Source: Lachnospiraceae bacterium (GTDB taxonomy: Bacteria > Bacillota > Clostridia > Lachnospirales > Lachnospiraceae). From it: a stretch of 64,000 bases of DNA. Made by a program: the position numbers and the translations under genes. Location of the stretch: assembly GCA_910575835.1 (NCBI GenBank), contig CAJTGB010000001.1, positions 186,001 to 250,000 on the forward strand, read 5' to 3'. The first letter of the stretch is position 1; every line of letters begins with the position of its first letter. The notes under the pieces were generated by a model. The model was not told where the DNA came from. It searched no databases and saw only the letters and a list, made by a program, of their open reading frames with translations. Shown here one piece after another: positions 13,744-21,929 of the stretch.

Positions 13744-13802
13744 TTGACAAACAATTTATTGCGTCTTATACTGTATATGTAATAACAATACAGTATAAGA
13801 CG
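13744..13802 (+). promoter_or_regulatory. Promoter with perfect 15-bp inverted-repeat operator for the GntR/ABC operon
   Basis: TTGACA at 13744-13749, a 17-base spacer and TATACT at 13767-13772. An inverted repeat CGTCTTATACTGTAT (13762-13776) / ATACAGTATAAGACG (13788-13802) covers the -10 and start region. The GntR protein encoded right behind it probably binds here and represses its own operon. Confidence 0.85.
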
Positions 13803-13819
13803 ATTGGGGATGATAAGAC

Positions 13820-14200
13820 TTGGAGATCTTGATCAACAATCATGCCAGTAAGCCGATCTACGAGCAGATCAGGACACAGATTAAGACGATGATCATGAGC
13901 GGAGAGCTTAAGGCGGGTGACGCGCTGCCTTCCATACGTGCGCTTGCACGTTCGGTGCATATCAGTGTTCTCACGGTCCAGAAGGCATATGATCTGTTGC
14001 AGGAGGATGGGTTCATTGAGGCAACAGCAGGGAAGGGATGCTTCGTGTCTGTGCAGAATCAGGATTTTTATCTGGAGGAGCAGCAGAAGAAGATTGAGGA
14101 GCATTTTACAGAGGCGATCGAGATCGCGCGGATGAGCGGGATCAAGCTTGATACCCTGCAGTCTCTTCTTACGCTTCTGTATGATGAGGATGTGGGGTGA
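13820..14200 (+). CDS. GntR-family regulator (YtrA subfamily)
   Basis: 126 residues from TTG 13820 (GGGGATGATAAGAC upstream). Residues about 10-75 form the winged-helix GntR domain: KPIYEQIRTQIKTMIMSGELKAGDALPSIRALARSVHISVLTVQKAYDLLQEDGFIEATAGKGCFV. The short C-terminal tail of about 45 helical residues is typical of the YtrA subfamily, which has no large ligand domain. YtrA-type regulators control adjacent ABC transporter genes and respond to cell-wall-active compounds or unknown signals. The operator at 13762-13802 fits autorepression. Confidence 0.9.
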   Translation: MEILINNHASKPIYEQIRTQIKTMIMSGELKAGDALPSIRALARSVHISVLTVQKAYDLLQEDGFIEATAGKGCFVSVQNQDFYLEEQQKKIEEHFTEAIEIARMSGIKLDTLQSLLTLLYDEDVG

Positions 14201-14273
14201 TTGGAAGAAGACAGGCGAAGCGGTTTGGGTAATATGCTGAGTGCGCAGAGATATGCGGAAAGGATTGGATGAT

Positions 14274-15125
14274 ATGAAGAATGCGGTTAAGGTTACAGGA
14301 TTGACGAAGCGGTATGATGATTTCACATTGGATCATATATCCTTTGATGTGCCACAAGGATGTATCGTGGGACTGATCGGAGAAAACGGAGCCGGAAAGA
14401 GTACGGTGATCAAGGCAATATTAGGAATGATCAATAGGGACGAGGGAGAGGTCTCTTTGTTTGAGGGAGGCGATATAACTACGCAGGATAAGGAACAGGT
14501 AGGCGCCGTGTTTGATGACAAGGGATACCCGGAGATGCTTTCGCCAAGGCAGATCGGCAAGGTTATGAAGGGAATCTTTTCCCGGTGGGATGCGCAGTCT
14601 TACGGAAGATTTCTGAAGGAATTTTCATTGCCGGCGGATAAGAAGATTAAGAATTTCTCGAAAGGAATGAGGATGAAGCTTGCGATTGCGGCGGCACTGT
14701 CCCATCAGCCAAGGTTTTTGATATTGGATGAGGCTACCAGCGGGCTTGATCCGGTCATGCGGGATGATATTCTGGATATTTTCCTGGATTTTATGCAGGA
14801 AGAAGAGCATTCGATACTGGTATCGTCGCATATTACAAGCGATCTGGAGAAGGCGGCGGATTATATCGTATTCATCCATCAGGGGCAGGTAATATTTTCA
14901 AAGCCGAAGGATGAACTGCTTACGCAGTACGGGATCATCAAGTGCGGTGCGGCGCAGTTTGATCAACTGGACAAGGGGGACATTATATCCTGGAGGAAGC
15001 AGGATTATGAGTGGCAGGCGTTAGTTTCTGACAGAGACCTTGCCATGCGCAGATATCCCAAGGCGGTTGTGACGCCGGCTACGATAGACGAGATCATGTT
15101 GATGTATGTGAAGGGGGAACAGTAG
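14274..15125 (+). CDS. ABC transporter ATP-binding protein (YtrB-like)
   Basis: 283 residues from ATG 14274 with GGAAAGGATTG upstream. It has Walker A GENGAGKST, signature NFSKGMRMKLAIAAAL, Walker B FLILDEATSGLD and the switch His in SSHITSDLEKAADY. The last 70 residues are a C-terminal extension common in drug- or peptide-exporting ABC-2 ATPases. It lies between the GntR regulator and a membrane partner gene; the next gene starts at the base after its stop codon. The export substrate is unknown; antimicrobial or stress resistance is the usual theme of such operons. Confidence 0.92.
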   Translation: MKNAVKVTGLTKRYDDFTLDHISFDVPQGCIVGLIGENGAGKSTVIKAILGMINRDEGEVSLFEGGDITTQDKEQVGAVFDDKGYPEMLSPRQIGKVMKGIFSRWDAQSYGRFLKEFSLPADKKIKNFSKGMRMKLAIAAALSHQPRFLILDEATSGLDPVMRDDILDIFLDFMQEEEHSILVSSHITSDLEKAADYIVFIHQGQVIFSKPKDELLTQYGIIKCGAAQFDQLDKGDIISWRKQDYEWQALVSDRDLAMRRYPKAVVTPATIDEIMLMYVKGEQ

Positions 15126-15731
15126 ATGAGAGGATTATTAGTGAAGGATTTCTATATGATACGATCGGTTGTGATCATGATGACCGGGGTATTCCTGGTG
15201 ATCGGAGCGGGGCTGTCTTATCTGGTCTCTCCTCAGGTACTGCTGATCCTGGCAACGGTTATGACGGGTATGGTGGAGGCATCGACCATCAATATGGATA
15301 AGGCATGCGGATGGACCCGTTTAAGCGCGGCGTTTCCGGTTTCCGGGGAGAGGATGGTCAGCAGCAAATATTTGATGTATCTGTTTCTCAGTGTATTCGG
15401 GCTTTTGGCTGGAACGGTATGTTCTCTGACAGCCCTTATGGTGACTGGAACTTTAGATTATGACAATTTTGTCTTGTTCTTCTGTATCAGTGTTACTATG
15501 GCGCTGCTGGCAGGGAGCTTGATTCTGCCGTGCTATTTCCTGCTGAGTGAGGAGAAGAGTGTGATGGGCTCCATGCTTGCGTATCCGCTGTCAGTTGCGC
15601 TGATCATGGGATTGACTTCGGTGATCAGGCAGAGGATGGCAGCGCTGTCAGTCGGTATGGCGGTTGGTGCATTGGCATTCACTGTATCCTGGGTGATTGC
15701 AGGGAAGGTGGTTGCGGCAAGGGAAGTATAG
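15126..15731 (+). CDS. ABC-2 type transporter permease
   Basis: 201 residues from ATG 15126, directly adjoining the ATPase gene; GGGGGAAC precedes the start. The sequence contains about five or six hydrophobic segments: SVVIMMTGVFLVIGAGLSYLV, VLLILATVMTGMV, YLFLSVFGLLAGTVCSL, LFFCISVTMALLAGSLILPCYFLL, LSVALIMGLTSVI and VGALAFTVSWVIAG. It forms the membrane half of the exporter. Size and layout match the small ABC2_membrane permeases paired with YtrB-like ATPases. Confidence 0.85.
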   Translation: MRGLLVKDFYMIRSVVIMMTGVFLVIGAGLSYLVSPQVLLILATVMTGMVEASTINMDKACGWTRLSAAFPVSGERMVSSKYLMYLFLSVFGLLAGTVCSLTALMVTGTLDYDNFVLFFCISVTMALLAGSLILPCYFLLSEEKSVMGSMLAYPLSVALIMGLTSVIRQRMAALSVGMAVGALAFTVSWVIAGKVVAAREV

Positions 15732-15907
15732 GATTTTGATTCTAGTACACCGAAAAATAAGTAACCAGCCATATAACTTGCCTGATTTTCCATCTGCGTT
15801 GTTGTCGTCAATCGACGTAGCGCATACTCTAATTATTACAGTTATCAATTTTATTATTAAAATAGCTATGCAGGCACAAAAGGAGATCGGTCTGGATGAT
15901 CCGCAGG

Positions 15908-16552
15908 CTACAGATCGTCCAGATTGATCTTGCGTGCCGTATTCATATGGGCGAGTGTGATCTCGTAGATGTGTTCCGTATCATTGTTCTCCATAGCTTC
16001 CACGATAGCAAGATGTTCCTCATAGGTATCCTGCATACGGCCTTCGTGGGCAAGGGAAAGCTCGGCGAGCTTGCGCATGCGGTACTTGAAGGTAGCGAAG
16101 ATGGAGACGAACTGACGGTTTTCGGAGTAGTCGATGATCTTGGTATGGTATTGGAAATCATATTCACAGAATTCTTCGATAGAACCGCCCGAATCCATGA
16201 TCTCCTTTAAAATATCGGTCAGCATGCGCAGTTCTTTTAATAACTTCTTGACAGAACGGTTCTTGTGCGCCTTCGTGATCGCGAGAGTGCAATAACATTC
16301 CAGGGCGGAACGGACCTGGAACGTCTCGTCGATGTCCTGGCGCGTCAATTGGTGGAGCATGAAGCCTTTGCTTGGGATAATATCGATGTAGCCCTCCTGG
16401 GCGAGTCTGTGAACGGCGTCGCGGAACGGAGTGCGTGAGATACCGAGTTCCCTTGACAGCTTCGTCTCTGAATAGATCTTGTTATATTCGAATTCTCCCT
16501 GAATGATCAACTTCTGCAGGTGTTGGTATGCCTGTTCATTTAACGGTGTCAT
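15908..16552 (-). CDS. GntR-family regulator with FCD domain, probable regulator of the sugar-acid operon
   Basis: 214 residues starting at 16552 on the minus strand. The N-terminal winged helix (NEQAYQHLQKLIIQGEFEYNKIYSETKLSRELGISRTPFRDAVHRLAQEGYIDIIPSKGFML) is followed by an all-helical FCD domain (about 75-214). Its metal/ligand-type residues lie in CEYDFQYHTKIIDYSENRQF and ...THEEHLAIVEAMENND-like segments (EEHLAIVEAMENNDTE). FCD regulators bind small carboxylic acids. Its divergent position next to the threonate/erythronate operon and palindromes there suggest it represses that operon until a sugar acid binds. Confidence 0.9.
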   Translation of the reverse strand: MTPLNEQAYQHLQKLIIQGEFEYNKIYSETKLSRELGISRTPFRDAVHRLAQEGYIDIIPSKGFMLHQLTRQDIDETFQVRSALECYCTLAITKAHKNRSVKKLLKELRMLTDILKEIMDSGGSIEEFCEYDFQYHTKIIDYSENRQFVSIFATFKYRMRKLAELSLAHEGRMQDTYEEHLAIVEAMENNDTEHIYEITLAHMNTARKINLDDL

Positions 16553-16588
16553 AATATTTAATCCTCTGCTGGCGTAATAATTGTTATC

Positions 16589-16618
16589 AGTATATAGTGT
16601 GGCCTACGTCAGTGTCAA
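16589..16618 (-). promoter_or_regulatory. Promoter of the FCD regulator gene
   Basis: On the minus strand TTGACA (16613-16618) and TATACT (16589-16594) are separated by 18 bases, placing the start about 30 bases before the gene. Confidence 0.75.
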
Positions 16619-16625
16619 TAAAAAA

Positions 16626-16679
16626 TTTCCACCTGTACGGTTGGAGGCTCTAAAGAGCCTCCAACCGTACAGGTGGAAA
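16626..16679. other. 25-bp perfect hairpin in the divergent control region
   Basis: The arms 16626-16650 and 16655-16679 are perfect complements with a TAAA loop (GGTTGGAGGCTC / GAGCCTCCAACC at the top). On the minus strand it is followed by TTTTTT, as in a terminator, but no leftward gene feeds into it. On the plus strand AATTTT follows. Confidence 0.7.
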
Positions 16680-16748
16680 AATTTTGCACAAAAATGAGAG
16701 ATCAAAACTGTATAAAAGTGAGAAAGAGTGTGAATTCCTCCGAAACGC

Positions 16749-16777
16749 TTGACCGGTATACCGGTATGTAGTAAAGT
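16749..16777 (+). promoter_or_regulatory. Promoter with palindromic operator of the sugar-acid operon
   Basis: TTGACC (16749-16754), a 17-base spacer and TAAAGT (16772-16777). A perfect 14-bp palindrome ACCGGTATACCGGT (16752-16765) overlaps the -35 element. GGTATACC cores are typical sites of FCD-type GntR regulators. Confidence 0.75.
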
Positions 16778-16824
16778 GAGTACATCGAAGGAATAATAAA
16801 CATATAAGAAAGGAAGTAAGAAGA

Positions 16825-17712
16825 ATGAAGGTAGGATTTATCGGACTTGGCATCATGGGAAGGCCAATGGCGAAGAACATGCTGAAGGCGGGAGTGGAGC
16901 TCCTGGTTGCAGATCTGAACAAGGAAGCGGTTGCGGATGTGGTCGCAGCGGGCGCAGAAGAAGCAAGCTACGCAGAGATTGGAGAGCGGTGCGAGCGGAT
17001 CATTATCATGGTTCCAAGCGGGGAGATCACGAAATCGATCCTGTTCGGTGAAGGCGGTGTGGCTTCAACCGTGAAAGCAGGAACCGTAATCTGTGATATG
17101 AGTTCTGTAACTCCGGTAGAGTCGCAGGATTGTTACCAGGCGTTGAAGGAGAAGGGCGTCGGCTTCGTAGATGCGCCGGTATCCGGCGGGGAACCGGGAG
17201 CGATCGCGGGAACGCTTGCGATCATGGCAGGCGGAGACGAGAAGGACTTTGATGAGATGAAGGAGTATTTCGATATCCTGGGATCTTCGGCTTTGCTGAT
17301 CGGCGGAAGCGGAAGCGGAAGCGTCACAAAGCTTGCCAATCAGGTGATCGTCAATAACACGATCGCAGTAGTGTCTGAGGCGTTTGTTCTGGCGGCTAAG
17401 GCGGGAGCTGATCCTCAGAAGGTATATGAAGCGATCAGGGGAGGACTGGCGGGAAGCGCGGTTTTGGACGCTAAGATCCCGATGATCGTAGAGCGTAATT
17501 TCAAGCCGGGCGGCCCGATCCGTATCAATCACAAGGATATCAAGAATGTAGTGAACACGGCTCACTCGATCGATGTTCCGATCCCCTATACGGCACAGCT
17601 CTACGAGATCCTTCAGACATTGAAGATCCACGGACATATGAACGATGACCACGGCGGAATCGTGCAGTATTTTGAGAAGCTGGCTGATGTTGAAGTGAAA
17701 AAAATGAACTAG
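16825..17712 (+). CDS. NAD-dependent beta-hydroxyacid dehydrogenase (LtnD/GarR-like)
   Basis: 295 residues from ATG 16825 with AAGGAAGTAAG upstream. The N-terminal Rossmann motif is VGFIGLGIMGRPMAKNMLKAG; DAPVSGGEPGAIAGTLAIMAGG is the substrate-binding signature of the 3-hydroxyisobutyrate dehydrogenase family. The catalytic Lys lies in GSVTKLANQVIVNNTIA. Relatives include tartronate semialdehyde reductase and L-threonate 2-dehydrogenase (LtnD). In this operon with four-carbon acid kinases and PdxA2, oxidation of L-threonate or D-erythronate at C2 is the best guess; reduction of tartronate semialdehyde is the alternative. Confidence 0.85.
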   Translation: MKVGFIGLGIMGRPMAKNMLKAGVELLVADLNKEAVADVVAAGAEEASYAEIGERCERIIIMVPSGEITKSILFGEGGVASTVKAGTVICDMSSVTPVESQDCYQALKEKGVGFVDAPVSGGEPGAIAGTLAIMAGGDEKDFDEMKEYFDILGSSALLIGGSGSGSVTKLANQVIVNNTIAVVSEAFVLAAKAGADPQKVYEAIRGGLAGSAVLDAKIPMIVERNFKPGGPIRINHKDIKNVVNTAHSIDVPIPYTAQLYEILQTLKIHGHMNDDHGGIVQYFEKLADVEVKKMN

Positions 17713-17729
17713 ATCAGGAGGAAACGATC

Positions 17730-19151
17730 ATGGCAATAGGTGCAGAGGCGCTGACTTCTTATAAAAAAATAGACGAGGCGCACATTGACGCATTATTAAA
17801 GAAAGAAATCGAAGCAAATAACAAGAAGATCGTAGTGTTGGATGACGATCCGACAGGCGTGCAGACGGTCCATGATATATCGGTATATACCAATTGGGAG
17901 AAGGACAGCATCCGTCAGGGGTTTGAAGAGGAGAACAATCTGTTCTATGTGCTGACTAATTCCAGAGGGTTTACAGCAGAGCAGACAACGAAAGCGCACA
18001 ATGAGATTGCGGCGGCCGTGGATGAGGTCGCCAGAGAGACGGGGAAGGAATACATATTTATCAGCCGCAGCGACAGCACTTTGCGCGGACATTATCCCCT
18101 GGAGACAGAGCTTCTTAAGAAGAGTTACGAGCAGAATACCGGCAAGACTGTCGACGGAGAGATTCTCTGTCCGTTCTTCAAGGAAGGCGGCAGGTTCACC
18201 ATTGATAATGTACATTATGTAAAGTACGGCGATGAGCTTGTCCCGGCAAATGAGACGGAATTCGCCAAAGACAAGACCTTTGGATACGCCGCGGCAACCA
18301 TGCCGGAATATGTGGAGGAGAAGACTAGGGGAGCTTATAAGGCGTCCGATGTGACCTGCATATCTCTTGAAGATATTCACAGCATGGATATAGACAAGAT
18401 CGAGGCGCAGTTGATGGAGGTGAAGGATTTCAACAAGATCATCGTCAATGCGGTCGATTATGCAGATGTAAAGGTATTCTGCGTGGCTCTGTACCGTGCC
18501 ATGGCGAAGGGAAAGGTGTTCATGTTCCGTACGGCGGCAGCGATCGTGAAGGTAATGGGGGCAGTGACAGACCAGCCGCTTCTTACCAGAGATCAGATGG
18601 TTGTCAAAGAGACGGCGAACGGCGGGATCGTAGTGGTCGGCTCGCACACAGACAAGACGACGAAGCAGGTAGAGGCCTTAAAAGAACTGTCCGGCATTGA
18701 ATTTATCGAGTTAGACGCAACGCTGGTGACAGACGACGCGGCGTTCGAGGCAGAGGTTAGGAGATGCCTTGACAGAGAGGAAGCGTGCATCAGAGCCGGC
18801 AGGACCGTATGCTGCTATACGACGCGTGCGCTGATCACGGCGGATACGGGAGATAAGGAGGATGAACTCAGACTGTCCGTGAAGATCTCTGACGCGGTGC
18901 AGTCATTGGTAGGAAGGCTTAGCATTACTCCAAGCTTTGTGATCGCGAAGGGCGGAATCACCTCCAGTGATGTGGGGACAAAGGCTCTTGCGGTGAAGAA
19001 GGCAAATGTGCTTGGACAGATCAAACCGGGGATCCCGGTGTGGCAGACAGGGGAAGAGAGCAAATTTCCAATGACCCCGTATGTCATCTTCCCGGGAAAT
19101 GTGGGAGAGATACAGACCCTAAAAGAGGCTGTGGAGGTGCTGATCGGCTGA
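17730..19151 (+). CDS. Four-carbon acid sugar kinase (OtnK/DtnK family), first copy
   Basis: 473 residues from ATG 17730 with AGGAGGAAACG upstream, 17 bases after the dehydrogenase. The N-terminal DUF1537 domain has VVLDDDPTGVQTVHDISVYT and ISRSDSTLRGHYPLE, where Asp and Arg bind the substrate. The C-terminal nucleotide-binding domain has FVIAKGGITSSDVGTKAL and the final PVWQTGEESKFPMTPYVIFPGNVG. The family phosphorylates threonate or erythronate at C4 with ATP. The closing motif with glycines is intact. Because a second, shorter kinase follows, the two probably act on different stereoisomers. Confidence 0.88.
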   Translation: MAIGAEALTSYKKIDEAHIDALLKKEIEANNKKIVVLDDDPTGVQTVHDISVYTNWEKDSIRQGFEEENNLFYVLTNSRGFTAEQTTKAHNEIAAAVDEVARETGKEYIFISRSDSTLRGHYPLETELLKKSYEQNTGKTVDGEILCPFFKEGGRFTIDNVHYVKYGDELVPANETEFAKDKTFGYAAATMPEYVEEKTRGAYKASDVTCISLEDIHSMDIDKIEAQLMEVKDFNKIIVNAVDYADVKVFCVALYRAMAKGKVFMFRTAAAIVKVMGAVTDQPLLTRDQMVVKETANGGIVVVGSHTDKTTKQVEALKELSGIEFIELDATLVTDDAAFEAEVRRCLDREEACIRAGRTVCCYTTRALITADTGDKEDELRLSVKISDAVQSLVGRLSITPSFVIAKGGITSSDVGTKALAVKKANVLGQIKPGIPVWQTGEESKFPMTPYVIFPGNVGEIQTLKEAVEVLIG

Positions 19152-19252
19152 TCACTTTAGTCATAATAAAGTGTTCGGTTGGTGAAAATAAACAAATTCA
19201 AACATATAATTTGTGCGATTAGCTGATTTTATTGAGGCGGCAATAGATTAAA

Positions 19253-19281
19253 TTGACACAACTAAACAACTGGAGTACAAT
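19253..19281 (+). promoter_or_regulatory. Internal promoter before the second kinase
   Basis: TTGACA (19253-19258), a 17-base spacer and TACAAT (19276-19281). This lets kinase 2, PdxA2 and perhaps the permease be transcribed apart from the first two genes. A CACTTTA/TAAAGTG hairpin at about 19155-19176 follows the first kinase. Confidence 0.7.
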
Positions 19282-19339
19282 ATAAACATAAACGAACAAA
19301 AAGGTTTATAAGAAATAGTTTATAGGAAGGAGGCTGGTT

Positions 19340-20644
19340 ATGTCTCAGTGTGTTGTAATAGCTGATGACCTGACAGGAGCCAATGCCACCGGTGTACTTC
19401 TGAAAAAAATGAATTACGAAGCATACACAGTGATGAACACAGAACGGATCGAGCTGTCGACCCTGACGGATTGTGACTGTGTACTGTATCCGACAGACAG
19501 CCGCGGCATAGAGCCGAAGATGGCGTACAACAGAGTATATAACGTGTGCAGTCTGCTGAAGGGAGACGGTGTAAAGGTATATTCGAAACGGATCGACAGT
19601 ACCTTAAGGGGGAATTTGGGAAGCGAGACGGACGCCATGCTGGATTGTCTCGGGGATGACTATATCGCGGTTGCGGCTCCCTGTTTCCCGTCTTCCGGCA
19701 GGATCGTAGCCGGAGGCTATATGCTTGTGGGCGGTCTGCCGCTTCATAAGACGGATATTGCCATTGATCCGAAGACGCCTGTCAAGATCTCGGAGGTTGC
19801 GGTTCTCTTCGACGAACAGAGCAGATACAAGGTTTCGTCCATCCAACTGAAAGATCTGATGCATGGGAAGCATTATCTTGCGGATCTGATGAATCAGTGT
19901 GTGTTAAGCGGCAGCAGGATCATTGTCCTTGACTGTATCACGCAGGAAGATCTTGATCTGATCGCAGACGCGGTGATCACAAGCGGGCTTAAGGTGGTTG
20001 CGGTGGATCCGGGTGTATTTACGGCTACGCTTGCCCGGAAGCTGATCACGCCGTCCCAGAAGAAGGAGAAGAGTAAGATCCTGGCGGTGGTGGGGAGCGT
20101 CAATCCGAACACGACCGCACAGATGAAAGAGCTGTGGCTGTCTCAGAGGACCTATAATGTGTTCGTCAATACCAGAGAGCTGCTGGAGTCTAAAGGCAGA
20201 AGAGAGGCGGAGACTTCCCGGGTAGCAGAAGAGATCCTTAACGAATGCGGGCGCAATGCGGTCTGCACCGTGACAGGGGACGGGATCTACCCGGAGAACA
20301 GGATCGATTTCAAGCCTTATATGGAGCGCTATAATTGTTCCATGGATGAGGTGACAGGTATGATCAACGGTGCGTTTGCAGAGATCACTTACCGGATCTT
20401 CAAGGCGGAGCCTACATTTCGCGGGCTGTATACCAGCGGAGGAGATGTGACGGTGGCAGTCTGTGAGAGATTCGATACGGCGGGATTGTCGCTTAAGGAT
20501 GAGGTGCTTCCATTGGCCGCATACGGACAGTTCCTTAAGGGAGAATTCGAGGGCGTCCACATTATCACTAAGGGCGGAAGCCAGGGCGGCCGCGATGCGA
20601 TCAATCAGTGTATTACATATCTGAAGGAGAAGCTGTTTATCTAA
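19340..20644 (+). CDS. Four-carbon acid sugar kinase (OtnK/DtnK family), second copy
   Basis: 434 residues from ATG 19340 with GGAAGGAGGCTGG upstream. N-terminal motif CVVIADDLTGANATGVLLKK and SKRIDSTLRGNLGSETDA mark the DUF1537 substrate domain; the C-terminal domain holds YTSGGDVTVAVCERF and HIITKGGSQGGRDAI with the nucleotide-binding glycines. It is only distantly related to the preceding kinase (ADDLTGAN versus DDDPTGVQ motif), so this is not a recent duplication. The ADDLTGA type is usual for DtnK/LtnK-like enzymes. It directly precedes PdxA2, the partner of D-threonate kinase in the known pathway. Confidence 0.88.
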   Translation: MSQCVVIADDLTGANATGVLLKKMNYEAYTVMNTERIELSTLTDCDCVLYPTDSRGIEPKMAYNRVYNVCSLLKGDGVKVYSKRIDSTLRGNLGSETDAMLDCLGDDYIAVAAPCFPSSGRIVAGGYMLVGGLPLHKTDIAIDPKTPVKISEVAVLFDEQSRYKVSSIQLKDLMHGKHYLADLMNQCVLSGSRIIVLDCITQEDLDLIADAVITSGLKVVAVDPGVFTATLARKLITPSQKKEKSKILAVVGSVNPNTTAQMKELWLSQRTYNVFVNTRELLESKGRREAETSRVAEEILNECGRNAVCTVTGDGIYPENRIDFKPYMERYNCSMDEVTGMINGAFAEITYRIFKAEPTFRGLYTSGGDVTVAVCERFDTAGLSLKDEVLPLAAYGQFLKGEFEGVHIITKGGSQGGRDAINQCITYLKEKLFI

Positions 20645-20700
20645 CGCGCCGTATACAGGCAGTCTATTTATCAATGTATTATAAGAAAGGATGAGGAATT

Positions 20701-21699
20701 ATGGGAAAATCACTAATCGCAGTACCTATTGGGGATCCGGCGGGAGTAGGACCGGAGATCGTCGCCAAATCAGTCGCTTCTAAGGAAGTATTTAACGCGG
20801 CGGATTGTATCGTTGTGGGAGATAAGACCGTTATGGAAAATGCCGTCAGGATAGCCGGCGAGGATCTTACGGTCCATGTGATAAACGGACCGGAAGAAGG
20901 GGATTTCCGTGAGGGAGTCCTGAATCTTATTGATCTTGGCAATGTTGATATGGGGAATTTTGAGTTCGGCCGTGTCAATGGAATGTGCGGGAAGGCCGCA
21001 TATGAATATATTGCAAAAAGTATCGAGCTTGCAAATGAGGGCAAGGTCGATGCCGTAGCCACGACGCCGATCAACAAAGAGTCGCTGCGCGCGGGCGGAA
21101 TTAATTTTATCGGACATACAGAGATCTTCGGCGCTCTCACTGACACCGAGGATCCGCTGACCATGTTCGAGACGAACGGTATGCGCGTATTCTTCCTGAC
21201 GAGGCATGTATCCTTAAGAGAGATGCTTGATATGATCACGAAGGAGAGAATCAAGGACTATGTGAAGCGGTGTCTGGAAGCGCTTAAGAAGCTTGGGGTA
21301 TCAGACGGAACGATGGCGGTTGCCGGGTTGAATCCGCACAGCGGAGAACATGGATTATTCGGCTGGGAGGAAGTGAATGAGATTACGCCGGCCGTCGAAG
21401 AACTGCAGGCAGAGGGCTACAATGTAGTAGGGCCGATCGGTGCGGATTCCGTATTCCATCAGGCTGCTATCGGCAAGTATAACAGCGTGCTGTCCCTGTA
21501 TCACGACCAGGGCCATATTGCGACGAAGACTCTTGATTTCGAGAAGACCATCGCGATCACCAACGGAATGCCGATCCTCCGAACCTCCGTGGATCACGGA
21601 ACTGCATTTGACATTGCGGGAAAGGGGATCGTGAGCGCGGTCAGCATGATCGAAGCAATATTGCTGGCGGCAAAATACGCGCCGAATTTCACAAAATAA
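20701..21699 (+). CDS. pdxA2: PdxA2-type 4-phospho-threonate/erythronate dehydrogenase
   Basis: 332 residues from ATG 20701 with GAAAGGATGAGG upstream. It is a full-length PdxA-family protein: [18 protein letters not shown] at the N-terminus, [42 protein letters not shown], and [14 protein letters not shown]. The His residues in HTE, NPHSGE and YHDQGH are the divalent-metal ligands of the family. PdxA2 proteins oxidise and decarboxylate 4-phospho-D-threonate or -erythronate to dihydroxyacetone phosphate. The operon position with two kinases supports this function and argues against a vitamin B6 role. Confidence 0.9.
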   Translation: MGKSLIAVPIGDPAGVGPEIVAKSVASKEVFNAADCIVVGDKTVMENAVRIAGEDLTVHVINGPEEGDFREGVLNLIDLGNVDMGNFEFGRVNGMCGKAAYEYIAKSIELANEGKVDAVATTPINKESLRAGGINFIGHTEIFGALTDTEDPLTMFETNGMRVFFLTRHVSLREMLDMITKERIKDYVKRCLEALKKLGVSDGTMAVAGLNPHSGEHGLFGWEEVNEITPAVEELQAEGYNVVGPIGADSVFHQAAIGKYNSVLSLYHDQGHIATKTLDFEKTIAITNGMPILRTSVDHGTAFDIAGKGIVSAVSMIEAILLAAKYAPNFTK

Positions 21700-21732
21700 G
21701 AAGCAAATAAGAAGCAAAATAAGAAGCAATTA

Positions 21733-21862
21733 AGAAGGTGTCTTGTCCGGCGTGAATGAGACACTGGTGCGCTGACACGTTAACCCTGATTATCAACGTG
21801 CCAGCACTTTGAAATGTACGGCGGCTGTGCCGCCGGTATACCAGGCATATTGGCGTATGCCT
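21733..21862. promoter_or_regulatory. Hairpin-rich spacer with a second GGTATACC site before the permease
   Basis: The spacer contains three inverted repeats: GCTGACACGTT/AACGTGCCAGC-like (about 21770-21805), GGCGG-CTGT-GCCGCC (about 21820-21835) and CAGGCATA/TATGCCTG (about 21842-21863). The decamer CCGGTATACC (21833-21842) also occurs in the operator at 16753-16762. It could serve as attenuator and second operator. Confidence 0.5.
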
Positions 21863-21929
21863 GACAACATTTTAACATATTTAACCATAGAAGCATAGTG
21901 GGAATTAGAAAAGGAAGAGGAGGTCTAGT

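Noticed and set aside
17796-18647. Long minus-strand ORF (283 codons) within the first kinase gene
   Set aside because: It is a shadow of a strongly conserved plus-strand gene and has no family-like sequence or ribosome-binding site.
19904-20674. Minus-strand ORF of 256 codons opposite the second kinase
   Set aside because: Mirror of the real coding frame; composition typical of antisense shadows.
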